From positions 1,426,001 through 1,490,000 of the forward strand of contig JASGKX010000001.1 in the NCBI GenBank assembly GCA_049840475.1: 64,000 bases of DNA, read 5' to 3'. Made by a program: the position numbers and the translations under genes. The DNA is from JBGVSA01 sp049840475 (lineage in GTDB: Bacteria; Pseudomonadota; Gammaproteobacteria; Burkholderiales; Rhodocyclaceae). Below are positions 56,031 to 64,000 of the stretch, piece by piece; within the stretch, counting starts at the first letter, position 1; each line of letters opens with the position of its first letter. The notes beneath the pieces were generated by a model. It did no database searches. It had not been told where the DNA came from and worked only from the letters and a program-made list of their open reading frames with translations.

Positions 56031-56816
56031 CTAGAACTGAATCTCTCCTTCGAGATAGAAGACGCACTGGCCCTCGAGCTCCACCCTGCCCTGTTTGACG
56101 CGACACAGGATTTCGCCCCCGCGTGCCGAGGCCTGAAACGCTCGCAGCTCCAGTTTTGTGAGTTGCTCTGCCCAGAAAGGCGCCAACATGCAGTGTGCCG
56201 ATCCCGTGACAGGGTCTTCCGGCACGCCCTTGGCGGGCGCGAAATATCTGCTGGTGAAATCGAACGGGGCATCGCCGGCTGCGGTCACGATCACGCCGGG
56301 GCGGTCGAGCCGGGCGAGCAGGGCTATGTCCGGAGTCAAATCACGAACCTGTTGCGGCGTCTCGACGCGGGCGAGATAGCAGAACGGATCGACGAATACT
56401 GCATGCGGCTGCACGCCAAGCGCCTCGGCAAGTCCGGCGGGGGGCGCGGTGGCCAGCGATGGCCGGGCAGGGAAGTCGAGGACGTAGCCCTGGTCTGTGC
56501 GGACGGCGGTGAGAGGTCCGCTCGCAGACGCAAAAGTGACCGAGCGCCGACTGGGTTCCAGTCGTTCCATGACAACGGCAGCACTTGCCATCGTGGCGTG
56601 GCCGCAAAGCGGGACCTCTACGCGCGGCGTAAACCAGCGCAAGCGGTAGCGATCCTCTGTACGAAATAGAAAGGCGGTCTCGGACAGATTGTTCTCGGCG
56701 GCAATCGCCTGGAGACGATCCGTCTCGACGGGTTCATCGAGAACAACAACTGCTGCCGGATTTCCTTCAAATCGGCGAGGCGAAAAGGCATCCAGCTGGA
56801 ATATGGGGGCACGCAT
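56031..56816 (-). CDS. PhzF-family isomerase/epimerase-like protein
   Basis: Protein of 261 residues of the PhzF fold (diaminopimelate epimerase-like double beta-barrel). Visible landmarks are the N-terminal FQLDAFSPRRFEGNPAAVVV, the ENNLSETAFLF block with the catalytic Glu, LRWFTPRVEVPLCGHATMASA, and GVPEDPVTGSAHCMLAPFW near the C-terminus. The substrate is unknown; most PhzF homologues are not phenazine enzymes. The start at 56816 (MRAPIF) is preferred over the longer frame to 56978. Confidence 0.9.
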   Translation of the reverse strand: MRAPIFQLDAFSPRRFEGNPAAVVVLDEPVETDRLQAIAAENNLSETAFLFRTEDRYRLRWFTPRVEVPLCGHATMASAAVVMERLEPSRRSVTFASASGPLTAVRTDQGYVLDFPARPSLATAPPAGLAEALGVQPHAVFVDPFCYLARVETPQQVRDLTPDIALLARLDRPGVIVTAAGDAPFDFTSRYFAPAKGVPEDPVTGSAHCMLAPFWAEQLTKLELRAFQASARGGEILCRVKQGRVELEGQCVFYLEGEIQF

Positions 56817-57106
56817 GGTTCTGGTCCGATAGGAATGAGCGACGAGGCTGACATGCTGGTCCCGGATCATTCTCTGCAAAGCCCGGGGAGGGCGGCCAGC
56901 GTGCACATTGTGACAACAAGCGCCGACGAGGTCCGCCGACAAAATGATAGGCGTCGGGCATTGAGCAACGACCTGCACCTATGCCGGATGATTGACGGAG
57001 TAGCGAGCCAACATCCACCGCGGCTCTCCCGACCGTGCCGCTCAATGCGCACATGCCGCCACCTCGGCACCACACAGGAGGGGCCTCGTCACGATATCCG
57101 CCGGCA

Positions 57107-57712
57107 TCAGCGTCGCGTGCTCGCGGCTACCAGTTCGGCAAGGCGTTTGCCGAACGCATAGGCAGCACTCGGATCACGGCCCGTCAGCACGCGGCCGGCC
57201 ACTACGACTGGCGCGTCGACGTAGCGTGCACCGCCTGCTTCGAGCTCTGCGATCCAGTTGCGATCCGGCCACATCGTGGCGGGCTGTCCGTCGAGCAAAC
57301 CGGCTCGCGCCAGCACGGGTGGTGCTGCACACAGGGCGGCAACCACGTGATTTTGCGCATGGACTTTCTTGAGCAGCACGCGCAAGCCGGCATGCCCCCA
57401 CAGGTGATCACGTGCGCCGTAGCCGCCGATGACAGCAACCGCGTCATAGCGTTCGGGGACGGCTTGATCGATGCCGAGATCCGGCCGGACGACGCCATAG
57501 CTGTAGCCGGTCGCTTCGTCTGTCGTCACGCTGGCAACCTCGATCTGAAGGCCGGCCTCCTGCAGCGCTCGACGCGTATTTTCGTATTCGCTCTCAAGGT
57601 AGTTGCGCGGTGCAATCACCATGAGTACGCGCGCCGAAGCGGCACTGCAAGCGGGCGCCGCCAGTGTCAGTGCGGCCAGGGCGCAGAGAAAAACGCACTT
57701 GAAAGCGCTCAT
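57107..57712 (-). CDS. Exported DJ-1/PfpI-family protein
   Basis: Protein of 201 residues with a signal peptide (FLCALAALTLAAPACSA) and a DJ-1/PfpI domain: the nucleophile elbow Cys in VAALCAAPPVLA, and AVAVIGGYGARDHLW with the glycine-rich turn. Family members are proteases, glyoxalases or chaperones. A periplasmic location is unusual for this family. The start overlaps the stop of the upstream esterase gene by four bases (ATGA), so the two are coupled. Confidence 0.82.
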   Translation of the reverse strand: MSAFKCVFLCALAALTLAAPACSAASARVLMVIAPRNYLESEYENTRRALQEAGLQIEVASVTTDEATGYSYGVVRPDLGIDQAVPERYDAVAVIGGYGARDHLWGHAGLRVLLKKVHAQNHVVAALCAAPPVLARAGLLDGQPATMWPDRNWIAELEAGGARYVDAPVVVAGRVLTGRDPSAAYAFGKRLAELVAASTRR

Positions 57713-58797
57713 TGCACGACTCCCGGTGTGGCGCGAGCGAGTCCGGGCGAAGGGGCGCCGCCGCCAGATTGAATGGCAATGGCGCGCAGCCAGATCAGGA
57801 ACAGATCGGGCCAGCTACGCGCTGATTCAGCGGCCGTCTCTTTTAGGCTGAAGCCATGTCCCCCTTGTTGCACGATGTGCAGTTCGGCTTTGACTCCGAC
57901 TGCGCGCAACGCCTGCCAGAGTGCGATGTTTGCGCTGAGCGGGACGCGCGTATCGTCTGCAGCCGCAAAGATGAAAGCGGGCGGTACGTCTCCGCGTATG
58001 GCATCCAGCGTTCCACTTGCACGGTGAGTCACCGACGACTCGTCGCCGCTGGTCGCCGTCGTCAGCGGCTGGAACGCCGCCGCGCCATACAGGAGTGCCA
58101 TGAAGTCCGGCCGTGCCGAAATGGCGTCGATGGCATCGCGTGCGGGATAGGTTTCGCGAGCGAAGTCGATCCCTGAGGCGGCGGCCAGATGGCCCCCTGC
58201 CGAAAAACCCAGAATGCCGATACGAGCCGGGTCAACATGCCAGCGCGCCGCGTCCTGGCGCAGCACCCGTATGGCGCGTTGCGCGTCCTGGAGCGGCACC
58301 AGTCGGCCGACCTTATGACCTTCATTGGGCAGTCTGTATTTCAGGATGAACACCGTGAACCCTTCGGCGGTAAAGCGACGCGCGACCGAAAGCCCCTCGT
58401 TGTCATAGGAGAGCTTGGTGTAGCTGCCGCCGGGCGCCACGATGATCGCCACCCCATTGGGTTTGGCGGGCAGAAAGGGAACAAGGCTGGGGCGGCCCAC
58501 GCCGCGGATGTTGCGATCGGGCTTGGCCGGATCGTTGCTGTTGTTCTCGATGGTCTCCTGCAGGGCCAGCCCCTCGGACCCCGGCGGCGTCAGGTCTCCC
58601 CATATGAAGATCGGTGGCGCCTCTCGCAGGGGTTGCGGTTGTGCGCTGGCGGTCTTCAGCCACATGGGCAGGCAAACGAAGGCCAGCAACACCAGTTTCA
58701 GGAACAGAGCACCGCGCCCGCGCCGGCGTTTATGGATGGCTTCGCCGGACGGATTCGTTAACGCTCCCGCACTGAAGATGCAGATGACACAGGACAT
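57709..58797 (-). CDS. Exported alpha/beta hydrolase, acetyl esterase-like
   Basis: Serine hydrolase of 362 residues of the BD-FAE/acetyl-xylan-esterase type. A signal-anchor (LFLKLVLLAFVCLPMWL) leads to a lipase-like fold with the oxyanion block IIVAPGGSYTKLSYDNEG, nucleophile GFSAGGHLAA, the catalytic Asp in AADDTRVPLSAN and His in QQGGHGFSL. The start at 58797 has a strong GAGGGGAG upstream. It is coupled to the DJ-1 gene and follows the AraC gene in the same direction. Confidence 0.88.
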   Translation of the reverse strand: MSCVICIFSAGALTNPSGEAIHKRRRGRGALFLKLVLLAFVCLPMWLKTASAQPQPLREAPPIFIWGDLTPPGSEGLALQETIENNSNDPAKPDRNIRGVGRPSLVPFLPAKPNGVAIIVAPGGSYTKLSYDNEGLSVARRFTAEGFTVFILKYRLPNEGHKVGRLVPLQDAQRAIRVLRQDAARWHVDPARIGILGFSAGGHLAAASGIDFARETYPARDAIDAISARPDFMALLYGAAAFQPLTTATSGDESSVTHRASGTLDAIRGDVPPAFIFAAADDTRVPLSANIALWQALRAVGVKAELHIVQQGGHGFSLKETAAESARSWPDLFLIWLRAIAIQSGGGAPSPGLARATPGVVQ

Positions 58798-58839
58798 GCA
58801 CGCTCCCCTCGAAAGATGGACGCATGCAGTCTTCGCCTT

Positions 58840-59700
58840 TCAGCCCTTGCCTGCTTGATCAAAAAACGCATTTCGTCCAGCGGTCGCCACGACCGGGACA
58901 TACAGCGCGATACGCCGCTCTTGCGGCGCACGATGGTCGCGCACATTCAGATCCCGTTCGAGGATGGCGGCGTCACGCAGCGTCCATCCCGTCTTGTCGG
59001 CAAGCCGCGCAGCAAGGTCCGCCAGTCGGGCGCTGCGCTCAAGAGGATTGACGTGCGCCACCGCGAACAATCCGCCCGGATGCGTGACGAGATCCGCTTC
59101 GCCGAGAGTGCAAGCCTGCTGTGCAACGGGAATAAAGTGGGCCAGCTTCACGCTGTGCGAGGCGTCTTCGTCGAACGGATGGTCGCGGTCGTTGGCGCGC
59201 CAGCCGCGCCAGAAGCGCCCGCCGGCAGCAAGGCATAACCACGCAAGGCGTGCCTTGAAGTGGCTGTTGTCGGCATAGCGCCCTGCATAGTCGAACTGCC
59301 ACACCTTGCGTTCGGGCAGACGCACGAGGCGCCAGGCTGACGCTACGTCGCTTCGTGCGGAGGTGCTCGTAGGGGGATGCTGGAAGGCGCGGCCATACGC
59401 ACGCGTGAACGCCGCATGTGAGTTGTAGCCCGCATCCAGCGCGAGGTCGATGATGGGCGTGTCCGGTTGTTGGGCGAGACGCTCCCGCGCGCGCTGCAGA
59501 CGCAATCGTTGCAGCGTATGCATCGGCGTCTCACCCGTGCGTTGCCGGTAGAAGCGCAAGGTCTGCGATGGCGAGAGACAAGCAATGTCTGCCAGATCGG
59601 CGAGACGTACAGATTCGTTGTCGAGTTGCGAGCCAATGAAGTCGGTGATGCGGCGAATCCGATGCTGCTGAAAGATGAAAGTCGCAAAACTCTCTCGCAT
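58840..59700 (-). CDS. AraC-family regulator with GyrI-like C-terminal domain
   Basis: Regulator of 286 residues. The N-terminal AraC HTH pair covers about residues 12-110 (LADLADIACLSPSQTLRFYRQRTG and LALDAGYNSHAAFTRAYGRAF). The C-terminal half is a GyrI/SHS2-like small-molecule binding domain (VWQFDYAGRYADNSHFKA and GLFAVAHVNP). This is the reverse of the common MerR-GyrI order. The ATG at 59700 is preferred; the frame continues to 59910 without support. It precedes the hydrolase-DJ-1 pair and may control it. It is divergent from the MerR gene. Confidence 0.88.
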   Translation of the reverse strand: MRESFATFIFQQHRIRRITDFIGSQLDNESVRLADLADIACLSPSQTLRFYRQRTGETPMHTLQRLRLQRARERLAQQPDTPIIDLALDAGYNSHAAFTRAYGRAFQHPPTSTSARSDVASAWRLVRLPERKVWQFDYAGRYADNSHFKARLAWLCLAAGGRFWRGWRANDRDHPFDEDASHSVKLAHFIPVAQQACTLGEADLVTHPGGLFAVAHVNPLERSARLADLAARLADKTGWTLRDAAILERDLNVRDHRAPQERRIALYVPVVATAGRNAFFDQAGKG

Positions 59701-60039
59701 ACTCCGCTCCCCAAGCAAGGCCGCTTTGTGCGGCACTACTATAGCCCGCACGCGCCATGACTTCAGCAAACGGCACTGGCGTCTCGCGCGGCTGTGGTGC
59801 AGCAATCGAGGCCTGCCCCGCCAATCGGAAACCCTGTGCCGCCCTGTAATACTGCGCGCAGCGGCGGTAACCTTCATCTTTGGTGGAGCTGGAAGCTCAT
59901 CCAATCGCATCTTTCCGTGCGCGCGCCGCGCGGCCTCTTATTAAATCTCGGTGGTCTGAGAATTGCTCATGTCAGCACTTGACCTTGACGCAACGGCATC
60001 TCGAAGAATGCTCCTTGAGCAGACTCGGAGCGCAAAGGA
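59701..60039. other. Divergent region between AraC and MerR genes
   Basis: These 339 bases contain no gene that I can support. A TATAGT-like box on the minus strand near 59736 could serve the AraC gene. The region presumably holds operators for both regulators. Confidence 0.4.
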
Positions 60040-60861
60040 ATGATCCCGATTGGCCAAGTGGCACGCTTGATGGGTATTACGACACGGACCTTGCGATATT
60101 ACGACGCCATAGGTCTGTTCACGCCAAAGCGGGTGCACCCGGAAACGGGGTACCGATACTACTGTCCGACGCAGGTTGTGCAGCTAGAGCGCATTCTTCA
60201 ATTGCGGAAACTGGCTGTGCCGGTGGAACGTATCCAGTCCCTGTTGCACGTTGGGGCACTCGACGATCTTGAAGTGTTTGCGGACTTTCTACGCCAGCAT
60301 CGCCTCACGCTGCGCGACGAGATCGCCCAGCGCACCAGTCTGCTCGATGAGCTTGAATTGATGATTCACTCTATCGAGAAAGGACCACCCATGAAACTTC
60401 AACCCAAAGTCATCGACCTGCCCGCTTTTGAAATCATCGGGCTGCCGGTCATCTGCGAAGATCCGTCCTCCATTGCCCGTGTTTGGGACGAATTCTTGCC
60501 ACGCTGTCACGAAGTCCCCAGCCCAACGCCGGACGTTGCATATGGACTGTGCGAATGTATCGATGACAAGCACTTCCGCTATGTGGCGGGCCGCATGGCC
60601 GAGCCGGGTGCGCCGGTTCCCGCAGGCATGTCGCGCTTTGACGTGCCCTCCAGGCGTTATGCGTGCGTCACGCATGTCGGGGCAGTCGCGGGTATTGCAG
60701 AGACCTTCCGTCAGGCGTGGCGTTCGCTTGAGCCCGACTGGCATCTAAGGCCTGGGGTCGGGCCCGACCTGGAACGCTATGACCATCGCTTCAAGGGGAA
60801 TGCGCCTGATTCGGAAACAGACCTGCTGATCCCTCTGGAGGCGGAGCCTCGCACGCCCTGA
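60040..60861 (+). CDS. MerR-family regulator with GyrI-like effector domain
   Basis: Regulator of 273 residues. The N-terminal MerR HTH (PIGQVARLMGITTRTLRYYDAIGLFTPKRV) and a coiled dimerisation helix (about 75-115) precede a GyrI-like domain (about 120-273) with FEIIGLPVICED and RYACVTHVGAVAGIAETFRQAW. The layout is that of BmrR-type multidrug sensors that switch on an exporter when a drug binds. A terminator follows, so the downstream FUSC gene has a separate transcript. Confidence 0.92.
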   Translation: MIPIGQVARLMGITTRTLRYYDAIGLFTPKRVHPETGYRYYCPTQVVQLERILQLRKLAVPVERIQSLLHVGALDDLEVFADFLRQHRLTLRDEIAQRTSLLDELELMIHSIEKGPPMKLQPKVIDLPAFEIIGLPVICEDPSSIARVWDEFLPRCHEVPSPTPDVAYGLCECIDDKHFRYVAGRMAEPGAPVPAGMSRFDVPSRRYACVTHVGAVAGIAETFRQAWRSLEPDWHLRPGVGPDLERYDHRFKGNAPDSETDLLIPLEAEPRTP

Positions 60862-60923
60862 TTGCCAGTTGGACGGTCAGCGCGTTTCGGCGGGACTCGA
60901 CTCGGCCGACCCGTTATCAGGCC

Positions 60924-60957
60924 GAAGGCCCATCCCGTATGGATGGGCCTTCTTCGT
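60924..60957 (+). terminator. Rho-independent terminator of the MerR gene
   Basis: Twelve-base-pair stem GAAGGCCCATCC/GGATGGGCCTTC with a five-base loop and a T-rich tail. Confidence 0.85.
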
Positions 60958-61130
60958 TCCCGCTCCCCCGAAGCCTTTTGTGGCATTCCGGCTTCTATCG
61001 GACCCGTCGCGCTCCAGACGTTTCAACACCGCGAAACACCGGGCCGATTTTTCGTCGCGACGTGGCGACGTGCTAAGCTCGCTGCCGTTTTTCCCTTCGC
61101 ATATCCGAGGATGTCGAGGTACCACTCCGC

Positions 61131-62273
61131 ATGAAGCTCGTTCCTTTCGTGACCGATCTGGGCGATCTGATCGGGCGCGTGGTGCAGGATCTGCGCTCGT
61201 GGCCGGTGCGCGGTTCCCGGCTCGTCGATGAGCTGGAGTGCGTGCTATCGGTACTGCTGGCGATTGGCTTTGCGCACGCGCTCGAAGTCCGGCACGTGGG
61301 GTGGGCGGCGTTCAGCGGGTACATGGTCATGCGCTCGCATATCTGGCGTAGCTTCAAGCGAGGTTCTCTGCGCGTCATCGGGACTGCGGCGGGTGCGGCG
61401 GTTGCGTGGTATCTCGCCGCGCACGTGCTCGACTCTCTCTGGCAGACCAGCATCGCGCTCCTGCTCGTCACGTTCGTGACGCTCTACTTCACCATGGTCA
61501 GTCCGCGCGGCTACGCGTGGCTTTTCACCGGCCTGACGTTCGGCATGGTGCTGATCGACGGCATGCAGCACCCGGACGAAGCCGTGCAGGTTTTCGCATG
61601 GACGCGCTTCGTCGAGGTGGCCGCAGGCACTGTCGCCTGCTTGATCGTAAGTGCCGTGTTGACGCTCACCGTGCGGCGCTACATGCTGAATGAACGCGGC
61701 GTGAGCATGGCCTACGAGTGGTGGGTGGATCGCTTGTTGCCCTGGCACCCGGCGGCGTTCGTTCACGCCTGGCAAGGCGCTATCGCGATGGCGCTGATTC
61801 CGCTGGCGTGGCTGTGGCTCGGGCTGGATTCGCTCAGTCAATCGAGCGTGACGATCATGGTCGTCATGGCGATTCCACTGGCCAGCGTGGCGGACAACCG
61901 CACCCGCACCAAGCTGATCCACCGTTTTGTCGGGTGTGCGATGGGTGCGTTGTTCGCCACGATAGTGCTACTCGTCGGACGACAGTCGCCAACCTTCATT
62001 CTGCTGGCCACGGCGGTGGCGGTGGTCATCGGCCGCCACATTGAAAACGGCAAGCACGGCATCGACTACGTCGGCACGCAATTTGTGCTGGCGTTCCTCG
62101 TCGTCAGCGTGCCGGACACCTACGAGGCGCTGCACCTGTCGGTCGGTGTCGAGCGTGTGGCCGGCGTGTTGCTCGGCATCGTGCTGCTCGAGCCTGTGCG
62201 CATGTTGCTGCCCGTCCGCCGCGTCTTCACGGTCGAGTCGGACGGGCGCCGCAGCGACGACAGCAGCGAGTGA
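61131..62273 (+). CDS. FUSC-family membrane transporter
   Basis: Inner-membrane protein of 380 residues of the fusaric acid resistance/YccS type. Two groups of hydrophobic helices are visible: one around residues 40-180 (VLLAIGFAHALE, IALLLVTFVTLYFT) and one around 220-365 (AMALIPLAWLWLGL, TIMVVMAIPLASVADNRTRT). The C-terminus is soluble and basic. Members export aromatic acids or related compounds. The neighbouring GyrI-domain regulators make a drug-export role plausible but unproved. Confidence 0.85.
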   Translation: MKLVPFVTDLGDLIGRVVQDLRSWPVRGSRLVDELECVLSVLLAIGFAHALEVRHVGWAAFSGYMVMRSHIWRSFKRGSLRVIGTAAGAAVAWYLAAHVLDSLWQTSIALLLVTFVTLYFTMVSPRGYAWLFTGLTFGMVLIDGMQHPDEAVQVFAWTRFVEVAAGTVACLIVSAVLTLTVRRYMLNERGVSMAYEWWVDRLLPWHPAAFVHAWQGAIAMALIPLAWLWLGLDSLSQSSVTIMVVMAIPLASVADNRTRTKLIHRFVGCAMGALFATIVLLVGRQSPTFILLATAVAVVIGRHIENGKHGIDYVGTQFVLAFLVVSVPDTYEALHLSVGVERVAGVLLGIVLLEPVRMLLPVRRVFTVESDGRRSDDSSE

Positions 62274-62277
62274 CGGA

Positions 62278-63180
62278 TCAGTAGCTCGCCAACGATAGCG
62301 CCGCCCACAAATGCGCGGCAGTGAGCGCCCGCCACGGCGCGAAGGGCTCCAGCCATTCACGCGCCTGCGTCTCGCCAATGCGCTCGGGCTCGCCGAGCAG
62401 CCGTTGCAGGCTGTTGCGCACGGCAACGTCGCCGTGCAGCGATCCATCCAGGAATCCGAATCCGCGCAGCAGCGCGTAACTCACCGTCCATGGGCCGATG
62501 CCGCGAATACTGCGCAATGCGTTGGTGATCTCATCGACCGGTAGTGCCACCGCCCACGCGTCGAGCGGCAGTTCGCCCGACGCCGCGAGGCCGGCCAGTG
62601 TCTGCAACGTGTGCGTCTTGGCGGTCGAAAAACCCGCCGTGCGCAGGGTGTCGGCTGACAACCCTGCGACGCGTGCGGCATCGGGATAGCATCTCAGCCC
62701 GCTCGAATGCGTGGCGCCGCAGGCTTCGATCAGACGCCGCCGCAACGACACCGCTGCGCTGACGCTGATCTGCTGCCCGGTGATGGCCCAGGTCAGTGCT
62801 TCGAACGGGTCGGGCGTGAGCGGCACGCGCAGACCGCGTTGGCGCTTGATGAGTGGGCCGAGGACCGGGTGCTTACCATGACGCTGCTCGAAGGTCTCGA
62901 CAGGCTGGTTCAGCCCGAGCATGTGGCGGACGAGGGATTCGAGCCGGCCGGCGTCCGCCCCGTGTGTGCGCCCATCTACGTCGAGCAAGACCTGCGCCTC
63001 GTCGGATACGAAACGAATGCTCAGGCATGCCGGTTGCCCGGACCACAGAAGTCCTTTTTCCAGATGGGCCTCATCGACCCGTTCGGCTACCGCCTGCACG
63101 TCGCGCCGATGGAACGCCAGCACGTCCTGCACGCGATAGTGCTTCGGCAACGGGATGCGGGCGGCGACGATATCGCTCAT
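62278..63180 (-). CDS. alkA: DNA-3-methyladenine glycosylase II (AlkA-like)
   Basis: DNA repair glycosylase of 300 residues. It has an AlkA-type N-terminal domain and the helix-hairpin-helix with the catalytic Asp: ITGQQISVSAAVSLRRRLIEA, IRGIGPWTVSYALLRGFG and the HhH-GPD pattern. It removes N3-methyladenine and related alkylated bases. The ATG at 63180 overlaps the ada stop by four bases (ATGA), so ada and alkA form an operon. The frame continues upstream to 63324 inside ada, without support. Confidence 0.9.
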   Translation of the reverse strand: MSDIVAARIPLPKHYRVQDVLAFHRRDVQAVAERVDEAHLEKGLLWSGQPACLSIRFVSDEAQVLLDVDGRTHGADAGRLESLVRHMLGLNQPVETFEQRHGKHPVLGPLIKRQRGLRVPLTPDPFEALTWAITGQQISVSAAVSLRRRLIEACGATHSSGLRCYPDAARVAGLSADTLRTAGFSTAKTHTLQTLAGLAASGELPLDAWAVALPVDEITNALRSIRGIGPWTVSYALLRGFGFLDGSLHGDVAVRNSLQRLLGEPERIGETQAREWLEPFAPWRALTAAHLWAALSLASY

Positions 63181-64000
63181 GCGGCGCTGCGGCGGGCGGT
63201 GTTGGCTTCGCGGTCGAGCAGGGCGCGCTTGCGCTCCACGCCCCAGCGGTATCCGGCGAGCGATCCATCGAGGCGGATCACACGATGACACGGGATCGCC
63301 ACGGCGAGCGTGTTGGCGGCGCAAGCAGCGGCCACCGCACGGATCGCACGCGGCGCACCGATGCGCTGCGCAAGTTCGGTATACGTGACGGTGGCGCCCG
63401 GCGGCACGCGCTGCAGGGCTTCCCAGACGCGTTGCTGGAAGGCGGTGCCGCGCAGATCCAGCGGCAACTGAAGGGCCGCGTTGCCGGTGTCGATGAAGCC
63501 GATCACTCGCGCCATCCAGTCTTCAAATGCGGCATCGCCGCCGATCAGTTCTGCGCGGGGGAAGGCATCCTGCAATGCGCGCGCGAGCGCATCCGGGTCG
63601 TCGCCGAGCAGGATCGCGCAGACGCCTTTTTCACTCGCCGCCACCAGGATCGCACCGAGCGAGCATTGGCCGACGCCAAACCGGATGCGCTGGTCGCGCC
63701 CGCCCTGGCGGTAGTGTTTGGGCGACATGCCGAGCACCCGTGCGGATTCGTCGTAGAGACGCCCGCTCGAACCGTAGCCGGCATCGTAGAGCGCCGCCGT
63801 CACGCTATCGGACGATGGCAGCCCGCGCCGCAGCCGCTCGGCGCGCTTCGCGCGAGCGAATGCGTGCGGTGTCAGGCCGACGATCGATTTGAAAACGCGT
63901 TGCAGGTGGTACGGGCTTAATCCTGCTTTTGCCGACAGTTCCGCGAGCGAGGGCGGTGTCTCGGCCGCTTCGATGTAGCGGCACAGGTCGGCGACCAGTC
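63177..64000 (-). CDS. ada: Ada methyltransferase/regulator, cut by the window end
   Basis: Bifunctional O6-methylguanine-DNA methyltransferase and AraC-type activator. Only the C-terminal 273 codons are in the window; the metal-binding N-terminus lies beyond 64000. Visible parts are the AraC HTH (SLAELSAKAGLSPYHLQRVFK and VTAALYDAGYGSSGRLYDES) and the MGMT domain with active-site IPCHRVI and the preceding AVAAACAAN. Methylation of Ada activates alkA, which is coupled downstream. Confidence 0.93.
   Translation of the reverse strand, partial: LVADLCRYIEAAETPPSLAELSAKAGLSPYHLQRVFKSIVGLTPHAFARAKRAERLRRGLPSSDSVTAALYDAGYGSSGRLYDESARVLGMSPKHYRQGGRDQRIRFGVGQCSLGAILVAASEKGVCAILLGDDPDALARALQDAFPRAELIGGDAAFEDWMARVIGFIDTGNAALQLPLDLRGTAFQQRVWEALQRVPPGATVTYTELAQRIGAPRAIRAVAAACAANTLAVAIPCHRVIRLDGSLAGYRWGVERKRALLDREANTARRSAA

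Overview
The window reads as part of a beta-proteobacterial chromosome from the Burkholderiaceae, most likely Ralstonia or a close relative. Evidence is the high GC content, the betaproteobacterial order hprK-ptsN-hpf-rpoN-lptB, a CIRCE-controlled groESL operon, a PEP-CTERM protein, and protein sequences that look like Ralstonia/Burkholderia families. The genus is inferred from remembered family features, not from a database search. No insertion sequence, prophage, integron or CRISPR array is visible, and the content is mostly core genome with some accessory blocks.

Layout. 0.2-10.6 kb: LysE exporter, proline-rich lipoprotein, DUF1840 protein, pteridine-reductase-like SDR, metallo-beta-lactamase hydrolase, OmpR-type regulator, a YhcH/GH105 sugar pair, a periplasmic solute-binding protein, YggX, 3-hydroxybutyrate dehydrogenase, aroE, rsmB. 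10.5-14.5 kb: DUF4390 protein and an NtrY/NtrX-like two-component pair. 14.8-22.6 kb: ttcA, an FHA protein, then a minus-strand block reading recA-recX-lptB-rpoN-hpf-ptsN-hprK (recombination, LPS export, sigma-54, ribosome hibernation, nitrogen PTS). 22.9-30.2 kb: LysR regulator divergent from a MexEF-OprN-like RND efflux operon. 30.5-38.9 kb: VpsR-like sigma-54 activator, outer-membrane barrel protein, large autotransporter, periplasmic prolyl isomerase, dodecin. 39.0-45.5 kb: KDG kinase, DUF2141 protein, lipoprotein amidase, PAS-GGDEF cyclase, Hsp70-like protein. 45.5-47.7 kb: CIRCE-groES-groEL. 47.8-55.1 kb: exported protein, mtgA, mgtE, PEP-CTERM protein, a second GGDEF cyclase, a NarL-type regulator with its REC-PAS kinase. 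55.2-55.8 kb: tRNA-Thr and initiator tRNA. 56-64 kb: PhzF, DJ-1/PfpI, esterase and AraC-GyrI genes; MerR-GyrI regulator; FUSC exporter; ada-alkA alkylation repair operon, with ada cut by the window end.

The most striking observation concerns sequence integrity. At least five otherwise intact genes (DUF4390, ntrX, rpoN, dodecin, amidase) each carry one apparent extra base that breaks the frame, and a sixth (autotransporter N-terminus) is suspected. Four of the five inferred insertions leave the same heptamer, GTTCNAC on one strand, where the restored frame would have GTCNAC. This pattern points to a systematic sequencing or consensus error, or less likely to a common mutational process. It should be resolved before any of these genes is called a pseudogene.

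Other points of interest are an ATP pyrophosphatase loop in TtcA ending in Trp instead of Ser, an NtrX-like regulator whose AAA+ domain lacks Walker A and GAFTGA, a possible AUC start codon, a recX/lptB overlap without lptA or lptC, an autotransporter with a PEP-CTERM-like head domain beside a dedicated-looking prolyl isomerase, and two divergent regulators that both carry GyrI-like drug-binding domains.
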